In this document: positions 42,616 to 50,483 of the stretch, one piece after another
Layout of the letters: the number at the start of each line of letters is the position of its first letter
How positions within the stretch are numbered: position 1 is the stretch's first letter
Origin: BPJO01 sp037189665
Lineage (GTDB): Bacteria; Planctomycetota; Phycisphaerae; Tepidisphaerales; Tepidisphaeraceae
Direction of reading: 5' to 3'
DNA length: 64,000 nt
Assembly (NCBI GenBank): GCA_037189665.1
Contig: JBBCIV010000038.1
Location: forward strand, 6,864 to 70,863
Notes under the pieces: model-generated
Seen by the model: only the letters and a program-made list of their open reading frames with translations
Database searches by the model: none
What the model was told of the DNA's origin: nothing
Position numbers and translations under genes: made by a program

Positions 42616-45600
42616 ATGAAAGTCTTTCGATCCGTGCGGTCGGCAACGGCGCTGTGCGCGGCGATCCTGCCGTGCGTGGTGCACGCGGGGCAAACTGAGT
42701 CGCGCATTCCGATCCGCTTCACCCTTGATGCGCCATCGCTCGTCACGCTGGTGATCGAGAATCCCGACGGCACGCGCGTTCGTAACCTCATCAGCGAAAC
42801 CCCGTTCCCCGCCGGCGAGAACGTGGCGTGGTGGGACGGATTGGACGACCTGGCTCGCGATCCCCAAGCGGCGAAGCATGGCGTTTACAATATCCCCGGC
42901 AAGCCCGTCTTGCCGGGACGATACGTCGTGCGAGGCCTGGTTAACCCGGGCCTTACGGTTGCGTATGAACTCACCCCCTATACCAACGGCAAGCCGCCGT
43001 GGCGGTCGGCAGATCTGGGGAGCCAATGGCTGACGAACCATTCGGCGCCCAGCGACGTGTTGTTCCTGCCTCCGGGAAAAGCGCCGGTGCGCGAGGGCAG
43101 GCCGACGTCGGCAGGCGGGCAGGTGCTCGTTGCCAGTAAGGTAGCGGAAGGCGGCAGTGGGCTGGCTTGGCTGGACATGAATGCCGATAAGCTCTGGGGC
43201 CAGGCCTGGCTCGGCGGGGTGTGGACGGCGGCGTCGCATCTTGCGGTCGATCGGGGAACACGTCCCGTCCCGGGCGTCTATGCCTATGCGGCCGCGAGTT
43301 GGAAGGGGGACAAATACAACGGCAACATCGCCGAACTTCGGCTGCACAAATTGCTCGACGCCAACTCACGCGCGCAGGCGCCCAAGGACAAACGCATGGG
43401 CACCGGCGAGGACGCCGCGGTGCTCACGCCAACTTACAAGATACCTGCGCCGACTGCCGAAGTTGCCAGGCCGGCGCATCGCGATGAGGGGCCGGTGGAG
43501 ATGAGCGGTCTGGCGGCACATGACGGGTTGATCGTCGTTTCGTTCAAGCACCTCGATCACCTGCTGTTCGTCGACGCACACAAGCAGGCCACCATCGGCA
43601 CCGCCAGTCTGGCCGACCCTCGCGGCGCGACGTTCGATACAGTTGGCCGGCTGTACGTGATCTCGGGGACGAGGCTGCTGCGATTCGATCCTGCCGGATC
43701 TCGAGAGGCGGCCTTGCCGGCGCCACAGGTTTTGATCGATAGCGGCTTGGAAAACCCTCAGTACGTGTGTGTTGATTCGTCAGGCAACATTTACATCAGC
43801 GATTGGGGCAACAGCCATCAGGTGAAGATGTTCGCAGGGGATGGCAAGTTCATCCGCGCGTTCGGACGCGGCGGTGCGCCGCAGGTGGGGCCGTACGATC
43901 GCCGGCAGATGAGCCACCCCTCGGGCATGACGGTGGACGATCGCGGCCGGCTATGGCTGGCGGAGAACGACAAGACGCCCAAGCGCATCAGCACGTGGAA
44001 CGTCGAAACCGGCGAGCTTATCAAGGCCTACTACGGCCCCTCCGCGTACGGCGGTGGCGGGGTGCTGGATCCGCTCGACAAGACGCGTTTCTTCTACGAT
44101 GACGAAGGCGGCGCGACCGAGTTCAAACTCGATTGGAAGACCGGCGAGAGCGAGCCGGTATCGGTCTACTACCGCAGCGATCGCGACGAGACGGGGTTCC
44201 AGGGGCGATACACCGGCACCGCGCCAAGCTATCCGCTGCACCATCAGGGCAAGACCTATCTCACCAACGCCTACAGCGGTTCCACCAGCGGCCGGCGCAG
44301 CGTGACGATCTGGCGGCTCGACGGCGGGATCGCAAAGTGCGTCGCATCCGCGGGCAACACGCTGGACGCGCGCGGCCAGCTTCTTCCCGTGTTCGCCGAT
44401 CCAGCAATGAAAGCGAAAATGCCTGAAGGGACGAACGCAGAAAAAGACTCGCTGCTGTTCATCTGGTCCGACTTAAACAACGACGGCAAACCGCAGGCCG
44501 ACGAAACCGCCTTCAGAAAGCCCACCGGAAAGCTTACTGGGATTGGCGTGGGGTTCGTCAGCGTGAGCGATGACCTGACGCTATCGATCGCATACGTCGG
44601 CAGCGTGGCGATGCAGTTCAAGCCGGCGTCATACGCCGACGCCGGCGTTCCGCTCTACGACATCAACGCCGGCCGGACGCTTGCGACCGACGTGCAGTCG
44701 CAGGCCAGTTCGGGCGGCGGGCAGGTGTTGCCGGCGAGCGATGGATGGGTGGTCACCACCACGCCGCCCGCACCGCTGGCGCGCGAAAGCGTTGGTGGGG
44801 TGAAGGACGGGAAGCCGATGTGGTCGTACCCGAGCCCCTGGCCGGGGCTGCACGCGTCGCACATCGCGCCGATGCCGACCCAGCCGGGAGAACTGATCGG
44901 CACGACGCGCGTCCTCGGCAATGCGATACGCGTGGGCGATCCTTCCGACCTGGGCGATATCTGGGCGATCAACGGCAACAAGGGCAACGTTTACCTCCTC
45001 ACCGTTGACGGGCTGTTCATCCAAACGCTCTTCGAAGACAGCCGCAATCGCTCCTGGGACGCCCCCGAGGCCATTCCCGGCATGGACGTCAGCCATCTAA
45101 GCCTGCAGGAGGAATGCTTCGGTCCCACTTGGACGAAGAATGCCGATGGGAACGTTTACATGCAGGCCGGCTTCAGTGGGCCGATCCTGCGGCTGGACGG
45201 GCTGAATCGGGTCCGCCGGATTGAGCTTGGGGCGATCGACGTTACACAACAGCAGTTGGTCGCGGCACAGCAGTGGAAGCTGGAGAGCGAGGCGTCGCGC
45301 CAGGCTGAAGCGAAAGGGCAGGCGGCATTGGCCGTGCCGATCGCTGCCGCCGCTCCGAAGGTGGATGGGAAGCTCGACGACTGGAATGACGCGACGTGGG
45401 CTCAGATCGACCAGCGGCTCGACAAGGTCGGCAACTTCGGCAAACGGCCGGCGATCACCGACGCGGCATTGCGAATCTCAGGCGATCGCCTGTATGTCGC
45501 GCTTCGCACCAATGATGACAAGTTGCTGGTCAACTCCGGCGAATCGCTTCAGAACCTTTTCAAGACTGGCGGGGCGATCGACCTGATGTTCGCCACCGAT

Positions 45601-46065
45601 CCGAAGGCCAAGCCCGACCGCCGCGCCGCGGCCGCAGGCGATGTGCGGCTGCTGGTGGCGCAGGTGGGCAAAAAGACGACCGCCATGTTGTATCGGCCGG
45701 TCGTCCCCGGCGCGAAGGGCGACGGTATCGAGTTCGCCTCGCCGTTGCGGTCAATCCGGTTCGACGCCGTCGACGATGTGAGCGACCAGGTCGAGCTGGC
45801 CGTCAGCTCGACGGCCGACCAGAACACGAAGATCGTCTCCGCACGCTACGAGCTGTCCGTTCCCCTGAAGACCCTCGGCTTGCGCCCCTCGCCCGGCCAA
45901 TCGCTTGGCGGCGACATCGGCGTATTGCGCGGCAACGGCTTTTCCACCCTCCAGCGCGTCTACTGGAGTAACAAGTCTTCCGGCCTCGTGAGCGACATCC
46001 CCAGCGAAGCCGAGCTCATCCCCCGTCTATGGGGTACGTTCCAATACGGCGGAAGTGCCAGGTAA
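42616..46065 (+). CDS. Giant secreted beta-propeller protein with C-terminal CBM9-like domain
   Basis: The 1149-residue protein is a paralogue of the one at 37679. It has a signal peptide (ALCAAILPCVVHAG), then a FlgD-like Ig domain (VTLVIENPDGTRVRNLIS and WWDGLDD). The central NHL propeller carries blocks such as YVCVDSSGNIYISDWGNSHQVKMFAGDGKFI and RQMSHPSGMTVDDRGRLWLAENDKTPKRISTW. From about residue 915 (KVDGKLDDWNDATW) comes a CBM9-like domain that ends YWSNKSSGLVSDIPSEAELIP. It lacks the N-terminal CBM9 of its paralogue. GGAG lies before the ATG at 42616. The gene ends the operon; no catalytic residues are apparent. Confidence 0.88.
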   Translation: MKVFRSVRSATALCAAILPCVVHAGQTESRIPIRFTLDAPSLVTLVIENPDGTRVRNLISETPFPAGENVAWWDGLDDLARDPQAAKHGVYNIPGKPVLPGRYVVRGLVNPGLTVAYELTPYTNGKPPWRSADLGSQWLTNHSAPSDVLFLPPGKAPVREGRPTSAGGQVLVASKVAEGGSGLAWLDMNADKLWGQAWLGGVWTAASHLAVDRGTRPVPGVYAYAAASWKGDKYNGNIAELRLHKLLDANSRAQAPKDKRMGTGEDAAVLTPTYKIPAPTAEVARPAHRDEGPVEMSGLAAHDGLIVVSFKHLDHLLFVDAHKQATIGTASLADPRGATFDTVGRLYVISGTRLLRFDPAGSREAALPAPQVLIDSGLENPQYVCVDSSGNIYISDWGNSHQVKMFAGDGKFIRAFGRGGAPQVGPYDRRQMSHPSGMTVDDRGRLWLAENDKTPKRISTWNVETGELIKAYYGPSAYGGGGVLDPLDKTRFFYDDEGGATEFKLDWKTGESEPVSVYYRSDRDETGFQGRYTGTAPSYPLHHQGKTYLTNAYSGSTSGRRSVTIWRLDGGIAKCVASAGNTLDARGQLLPVFADPAMKAKMPEGTNAEKDSLLFIWSDLNNDGKPQADETAFRKPTGKLTGIGVGFVSVSDDLTLSIAYVGSVAMQFKPASYADAGVPLYDINAGRTLATDVQSQASSGGGQVLPASDGWVVTTTPPAPLARESVGGVKDGKPMWSYPSPWPGLHASHIAPMPTQPGELIGTTRVLGNAIRVGDPSDLGDIWAINGNKGNVYLLTVDGLFIQTLFEDSRNRSWDAPEAIPGMDVSHLSLQEECFGPTWTKNADGNVYMQAGFSGPILRLDGLNRVRRIELGAIDVTQQQLVAAQQWKLESEASRQAEAKGQAALAVPIAAAAPKVDGKLDDWNDATWAQIDQRLDKVGNFGKRPAITDAALRISGDRLYVALRTNDDKLLVNSGESLQNLFKTGGAIDLMFATDPKAKPDRRAAAAGDVRLLVAQVGKKTTAMLYRPVVPGAKGDGIEFASPLRSIRFDAVDDVSDQVELAVSSTADQNTKIVSARYELSVPLKTLGLRPSPGQSLGGDIGVLRGNGFSTLQRVYWSNKSSGLVSDIPSEAELIPRLWGTFQYGGSAR

Positions 46066-46127
46066 GGTGCGGCAGGCTTGGCCAAATCCCTTACGCTACC
46101 ACCCGGGCGGACGGCATTGATGGGTGC

Positions 46128-46155
46128 TTGTCTGGCCGTCGTTTTCGGATATGAT
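46128..46155 (+). promoter_or_regulatory. Promoter of the tRNA gene
   Basis: TTGTCT at 46128-46133 and TATGAT at 46150-46155 lie 16 bases apart, 18 bases before the tRNA. Spacing and -10 agree with a sigma-70-type promoter. Confidence 0.7.
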
Positions 46156-46173
46156 ACTCCGCTCGCTTTGCGA

Positions 46174-46246
46174 GGCACTGTAGCTCAGTTGGTAGAGCAA
46201 GGGATTCATAAGCCCTGGGTCGCCGGTTCGAGTCCGGCCGGTGCCA
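46174..46246 (+). tRNA. tRNA with CAT anticodon (elongator Met most likely)
   Basis: The 73-base gene folds as a cloverleaf: acceptor GGCACTG/CGGTGCC, D arm GCTC/GAGC, anticodon CAT at 46207-46209, five-base variable region, T arm GCCGG-TTCGAGT-CCGGC and discriminator A. G1-C72 pairs, which argues against an initiator tRNA. The CAT anticodon also fits tRNA-Ile2, whose C34 is changed to lysidine, and sequence alone does not settle it. A31 and G39 do not pair. The 3' CCA is not encoded. Confidence 0.9.
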
Positions 46247-46257
46247 CTGGTTGAATT

Positions 46258-46288
46258 CGCCCCGGTTTTGCCGGGGCGTTTTCGTTTT
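46258..46288 (+). terminator. Rho-independent terminator after the tRNA
   Basis: CGCCCCGG and CCGGGGCG form an 8-bp stem with loop TTTTG, followed by TTTTCGTTTT. It starts 12 bases after the tRNA. Confidence 0.88.
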
Positions 46289-46314
46289 CCGCGTCCGGGG
46301 TCTTCGATGATCGA

Positions 46315-46347
46315 CAAAAGGCAGATCGCGCGGTTTCCCGCGCGATC
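46315..46347 (-). terminator. Terminator of the ammonium transporter gene (minus strand)
   Basis: GATCGCGCGG and CCGCGCGATC (46324-46347) form a perfect 10-bp stem with a 4-base loop. On the minus strand the stem is followed by TGCCTTTTG. It lies 62 bases past the stop of the transporter gene at 46409. Confidence 0.65.
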
Positions 46348-46408
46348 ACCTGCATTTATCCCCGCCTTCCGTCGCCGGCGAATATGCCGGTTGGGTTGGG
46401 TATCAAGG

Positions 46409-48055
46409 TTACTTGGTCTCGAACGCGGTGTTGGTCAGCGCGTGATACGCTTCCATGCCGTGTTCGCCGATGTCGAGGCCCTCGGTTTCCTCGGCGGCAC
46501 TGACGCGAATGCCCACGGCGACCTTGAGGATGCCGAAGACCGCCAGCGACAGCACGAATCCCGTAACGCAGATCACGACGGTGCCGATGAGCTGAGTAAC
46601 GATGCCCGGCGAGCCATCGGGATACAGCTCCCTGATGGCGGCCGAGTCGCCGAAGATGCCGACGGCGAGCGTGCCGAAGATGCCGCACACGCCGTGGACG
46701 CTGATCGCGCCGACCGGATCATCGATGCGGAGCTTATCGAAGAACAGCACCGCGAAGACGCACAGCGTGCCGGCGATCGCGCCAACCAGGATGGCGAACG
46801 GCGGCGAGATCACATCCGCGCCGGCGGTGATGCCGACGAGCCCGGCGAGAATGCCGTTCAGCGTCATCGAAAGGTCAGGCTTGCCGAAGACGAGCCAACT
46901 GGTGGTCAGGCCCAGCACGCCGCCGGCACAGCCGGCGAGGCCGGTGGTCACGAACACGTAGCTGACGGCGGCCTCATCGGCGCTGAGCACCGAGCCGCCG
47001 TTGAAGCCGAACCAGCCGAGGAACAGGAGCAGGGCGCCGGCGGTCGCCAGCGGCATCGAGTGACCCGGGATCGGGCTCACCGAGCCGTCGGCCCTGAACT
47101 TGCCGACGCGCGGTCCAAGCAGGAGCACGCCAGCCAGCGCGGCAAAGCCACCAACGCCGTGAACCACGCTCGAACCGGCGAAGTCATGGAAGCCCATCTC
47201 GTTCAGCCAGCCGCCGCCCCATTTCCACGAGCCGGTGATCGGATAGCAGAACGTGACGAAGATCGCCGCGAAGATCAGGAAGGGCAGGAGCCTCACACGT
47301 TCGGCGACCGCGCCGGACACGATCGTGACACAGGTGGCGGCGAACATCGCCTGGAAGATGAAGTCCGTGTAAGCCGTGTAGCTGCCGTCATAGTAGGCGG
47401 CGGTCTTGCCGGCCTCATCGACCGTAAACGGCGCGCCGAAGGCGAAGAAGTTCGTGATCGTCCAGTCGCCGGGATACATCGCGTTGAAGCCCCAGGCGAA
47501 GTAAGACAGCACGCCGATGCAGATGACGGCGACGTTTTTCGTGAGGATGTTCACGCAGTTCTTCGAGCGGCACAGGCCGGATTCGAGGCAGGCGAAGCCC
47601 AGGTGCATGAGGAATACCAGCGCAGCGCCGATCAGGATCCAGATGTTGTTCGTGCGGTAAACCCCGGCGTCGATGAAGCTCAAATCGTTGGCCCTCAGAT
47701 CGCCGGGCTTGCCCGAGGCAACGATGGAGACATCGCTCATCTTGCCGTCTTTATCGATGGACGCGGCGAAGAGGGTCGGGTTGGTTTCGACGAGCCCGCC
47801 GGGGAAGTTCTTCACGATCGTGCCTTCGACGACGGCCGACTTCGAGCCGTCCTCGCCAGCTTCGGCTTCGCCGATCGCGGTTTTGAGGGCCTCGGTGTCG
47901 TAGAACCACTCGACGGTCATCTCGCCCTTGGCGGTCGAGACGGGCTTGGGAGCTTCCTCTGCCGCCATCGCCGCTTTCGCGCCGATCAGGCAACAAAGAC
48001 ATGCCGCCAGCCCCGCGAGGAACCAAGGCCTGAAAAGAGATGATCGATTTTGCAT
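46409..48055 (-). CDS. Ammonium transporter (Amt), ESG-type, with long periplasmic N-terminal extension
   Basis: The 548-residue protein has a signal peptide (FLAGLAACLCCLIGAKAAMA), then about 110 soluble residues with no family I recognise, and then eleven membrane helices of the Amt/MEP/Rh family. FACLESGLCRSKN, HDFAGSSVVHGVGG (Asp160 and His168 in E. coli AmtB numbering) and ISVHGVCG (His318) are the pore residues, so it should conduct ammonium. Typical Amt proteins are about 400-450 residues; the extra length is the N-terminal segment. The ATG at 48055 has AGGTGG eight bases before it. The other amt gene is directly upstream, but a terminator lies between them. No glnK/glnB PII gene is nearby. 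Confidence 0.92.
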   Translation of the reverse strand: MQNRSSLFRPWFLAGLAACLCCLIGAKAAMAAEEAPKPVSTAKGEMTVEWFYDTEALKTAIGEAEAGEDGSKSAVVEGTIVKNFPGGLVETNPTLFAASIDKDGKMSDVSIVASGKPGDLRANDLSFIDAGVYRTNNIWILIGAALVFLMHLGFACLESGLCRSKNCVNILTKNVAVICIGVLSYFAWGFNAMYPGDWTITNFFAFGAPFTVDEAGKTAAYYDGSYTAYTDFIFQAMFAATCVTIVSGAVAERVRLLPFLIFAAIFVTFCYPITGSWKWGGGWLNEMGFHDFAGSSVVHGVGGFAALAGVLLLGPRVGKFRADGSVSPIPGHSMPLATAGALLLFLGWFGFNGGSVLSADEAAVSYVFVTTGLAGCAGGVLGLTTSWLVFGKPDLSMTLNGILAGLVGITAGADVISPPFAILVGAIAGTLCVFAVLFFDKLRIDDPVGAISVHGVCGIFGTLAVGIFGDSAAIRELYPDGSPGIVTQLIGTVVICVTGFVLSLAVFGILKVAVGIRVSAAEETEGLDIGEHGMEAYHALTNTAFETK

Positions 48056-48123
48056 AGAGGTGTCCACCTGTGTGAGGGATTTAACGACGTACAACGGTCC
48101 CACCGCGGGGCGTATATCTTGCA

Positions 48124-48161
48124 GAAAAAGCCGGCCGTCTGGATTTCCCGGACGGCCGGCT
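48124..48161 (-). terminator. Rho-independent terminator between the two amt genes
   Basis: AGCCGGCCGTC and GACGGCCGGCT form an 11-bp stem (48129-48139 and 48151-48161). On the minus strand it is followed by TTTTTCTGC. It ends the transcript of the gene with stop at 48220. Confidence 0.88.
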
Positions 48162-48219
48162 GGGCAATGCGGCACTAACGAGAACGCGTATTCTGACTTC
48201 GCGACAACCGAGCGCGGGA

Positions 48220-49674
48220 TTACGCGTCGATCGCCGAGAGGTTGTAGCCCGTTTCGCCGTGGAGGGCGACGTCGACGCCTTCCTCTTCGGTGCGTTCTTC
48301 CACGCGGAGGCCGATCGTCTTCTTGATGATCAGGGCGAGGACGAACGAGGCCACGAAGGCGAACACGGTCGCGATGATCAGGCCGATGAACTGCTTGCCG
48401 ACCTGGTCGCCGCTGGCGAGGACCGGACGGACGGCGAAGGCGCCGACGAGGATGGCGCCGAGCGCGCCGCCGATGCCGTGGACGCCGAAGGCATCGAGCG
48501 AGTCATCGTACTTGAAGACCTTCTTGAGCTGGCAGCCGAAGTAGCACACCGCGCCGCCGATCAGGCCCAGGATGAGGGCGCCGAAGGGGGTGACGTGGCC
48601 GGCACACGGGGTGATCACGACCAGACCGCCGACCACGCCCGAGGCGAAGCCGAGGATGGTGGGCTTGCCGTCCTTGAGCCACTCGACGATCGTCCATGAC
48701 AGGGCGGCAGCGCCGGCGCAGATCGTGGTGGTGGCCAAGGCGAGAACCGCGGTGCCGTCGGCGGCGAGGGCGGAGCCGGCGTTGAAGCCGTACCAGCCGA
48801 ACCACAGCATGCCGGCGCCGACGAGGGTCAGGCCCAGCGAGTGCGGGGGCATCGGCTTCTTGAGGTAGCCGGTACGCGGGCCGACAACCAGGCACAACGC
48901 CAGACCCGAGACGCCGGCCAGCACGTGCACGACCGTACCACCAGCGAAGTCAAGCGCGCCCAGCTGGAACAGGTAACCGTTCGCGTTCCAGACCATGTGG
49001 GCCATCGGGCAGTAGACGAAGATCGACCAGATCGAGAGGAACAACAGCAGCGGGCCGAAGCGGACGCGTTCTGCCACGGCGCCCACGATCAGGGCGGGGG
49101 TGATGATCGCGAACATGCCCTGGAACATGGCGAACAGGAGTTCCGGGATGCTGCCGGAGAGGCCTTCCCACGAACCGCCGGTCACCTCGCCGTCTACGAC
49201 GGTCGGCGTGCCGAACTTGCGGAGGCCGGCGAGGCTCGGGTCGAACGACAGGAGGCTGGTCGTCGTGCCGTCCTCGGCCTTGCCGAGGGAGATGATGACG
49301 TTGCTCGACCCGTCTTCGTTTTCCGCCGGGGCGAAGGCGATCGCGTAGCCGACCAGCACCCAGATCACGCCGATCACGCCGGTGCAGATCATGACGTTGA
49401 GGAAGGTGTTGAGCACGCTCTTGGCACGGACCATGCCGCCGTAGAACAGCGCGAGGCCGGGCAGCATGAACAGCACCAGTGCAGCCGACGTGAGCATCCA
49501 CGCCACATTGCCGCTGTCGAGCGTCGGGGCCTCTTCCGCGACCGCTTCGGCCGCAGGCGCGGTTGTCGGAGCTGCCTCCTGCGCCCATGCACCCGAGCTA
49601 CAAGCGAACAACACTACGCCCAGCACCAGGGCTGGAAGCCAACACCGCCGAATCAGTTTCGATACATGTTCCAT
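48220..49674 (-). CDS. Ammonium transporter (Amt), YGG-type
   Basis: The 484-residue protein has a signal peptide (ALVLGVVLFACSSGAWA), a short Ala/Pro-rich linker and the eleven-helix Amt core. LALFYGGMVRAKSVLN is the common Amt block; LDFAGGTVVHVLAGVSG and FGVHGIGGALG hold the conserved Asp/His and second His of the pore. It is a standard high-affinity type and clearly different from the neighbour at 46409. The ATG at 49674 has CAGGTGGA upstream, the same leader as its neighbour. A near-sigma-54 sequence lies at 49821-49836, about 150 bases upstream, which would suit nitrogen control. No PII gene is nearby. Confidence 0.95.
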   Translation of the reverse strand: MEHVSKLIRRCWLPALVLGVVLFACSSGAWAQEAAPTTAPAAEAVAEEAPTLDSGNVAWMLTSAALVLFMLPGLALFYGGMVRAKSVLNTFLNVMICTGVIGVIWVLVGYAIAFAPAENEDGSSNVIISLGKAEDGTTTSLLSFDPSLAGLRKFGTPTVVDGEVTGGSWEGLSGSIPELLFAMFQGMFAIITPALIVGAVAERVRFGPLLLFLSIWSIFVYCPMAHMVWNANGYLFQLGALDFAGGTVVHVLAGVSGLALCLVVGPRTGYLKKPMPPHSLGLTLVGAGMLWFGWYGFNAGSALAADGTAVLALATTTICAGAAALSWTIVEWLKDGKPTILGFASGVVGGLVVITPCAGHVTPFGALILGLIGGAVCYFGCQLKKVFKYDDSLDAFGVHGIGGALGAILVGAFAVRPVLASGDQVGKQFIGLIIATVFAFVASFVLALIIKKTIGLRVEERTEEEGVDVALHGETGYNLSAIDA

Positions 49675-49767
49675 ACGAGCATCCACCTGAATGAAGGATT
49701 GCCTGCGCCCGGGCCGAAAAGTGAGGTGTGGCCGCTGCGCAAACAGATCCAGTCGTCTGACGTGTCC

Positions 49768-49789
49768 AAGAAAGCGACTACGCTTTCTT
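49768..49789 (-). other. Leader stem-loop upstream of amt
   Basis: AAGAAAGCG and CGCTTTCTT form a perfect 9-bp stem with loop ACTA, about 95 bases before the start codon of the YGG-type amt gene. No T run follows on the minus strand. It may shape the 5' end of the transcript. Confidence 0.4.
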
Positions 49790-49820
49790 CCCATTGACAC
49801 AAACTGCTCAAATCGCCTCT

Positions 49821-49836
49821 CACAAACGCCATGCCA
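49821..49836 (-). promoter_or_regulatory. Possible sigma-54-like promoter of amt
   Basis: On the minus strand TGGCATGGCGTTTGTG keeps the GG of the -24 box and TTG of the -12 box at the right spacing, but has GT where GC is expected. Sigma-54 control of ammonium transport genes is common. This remains tentative. Confidence 0.3.
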
Positions 49837-50152
49837 ATGTCCCGCAAATGTCCCCTCAACCCCGCTGTCCGCACGACTATCGGGCTTTTGACTTCATTAT
49901 GAGGCTCCGGTGGATTTCTAATCGTCGGAACCCCTGCGCTAAACTTGGGCAGCTCGTCCGCTGGATTGTTTACGTGGTGCGCTAATCAGCAGCGGCCGAT
50001 CGATGGCAGATGAACTCGGGGTTTTCTTATATCGAGAATGGTCAAAATAAGAGGTTCAACGCGGATTCTGATAGCCTGCTCGACGCGATGATTTACCTGA
50101 AATCTTGTGGCTTATCATCTTTAAGTCGTTAATTGATAATAATATATGGAAA

Positions 50153-50240
50153 AATTGGGTTCGTTTGGCCAAATTCCGTATCTGACGTGTGATAAGCCAT
50201 GCAGGGGAAGGAAAACGAAGTGAATTGGGTTCGTTCGGCC
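50153..50240. repeat. Direct repeat AATTGGGTTCGTTYGGCC, two copies
   Basis: AATTGGGTTCGTTTGGCC (50153-50170) and AATTGGGTTCGTTCGGCC (50223-50240) differ at one base and lie 70 bases apart in the same orientation. Read on the minus strand they give the words AKRTQF and PNEPN. They look like dispersed repeats rather than coding sequence. Confidence 0.7.
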
Positions 50241-50306
50241 GTTTATGCCGCGCGCTCCGTGGGCAGGGAGAAGGCAACAGCATGCGATTTTTAGCCCGAT
50301 TATGTA

Positions 50307-50329
50307 TTTGAGGCGCTTTGTGCCTCAAA
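50307..50329. other. Intergenic stem-loop
   Basis: TTTGAGGC and GCCTCAAA form a perfect 8-bp stem with loop GCTTTGT. It is not next to a gene end and no T run follows. Confidence 0.35.
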
Positions 50330-50483
50330 CTGGGGATGGGTGTGTCCCTAGGTGATCAGAAATGAGGCAGTTTGCGAAGGATATGCGAACAAATTGCGAA
50401 CATCAACTATAATGTGTCGCCGGAGCAGATGGGGTCGCAACGACGCCATGCCGGTTCAAAGCGCGACTGACCGTCGCGTTAAC

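Larger units (their letters stand above)
49675..50483. other. AT-rich intergenic region between amt and luxR-type genes
   Basis: These 809 bases hold no convincing gene. A 90-residue minus-strand ORF at 50056-50328 has the KRTQF/NEPN wording that comes from a repeat (see 50153-50240). Visible parts are a leader stem-loop (49768-49789), a possible sigma-54 site (49821-49836), the direct repeats at 50153 and 50223, a perfect stem-loop (50307-50329), three TGCGAA words between 50370 and 50405, and a TATAAT at about 50409 on the + strand without a good -35. GC content is visibly lower than in the genes. Confidence 0.6.

Noticed and set aside
41074..43347. 757-codon minus-strand ORF across three + strand genes
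   Set aside because: It crosses gene boundaries of a conserved operon and is Arg/His-rich.
50056..50328. 90-codon ORF between amt and luxR-type genes
   Set aside because: Its wording (KRTQF, NEPN) comes from the short DNA repeat, it has no ribosome-binding site, and the region is otherwise non-coding.
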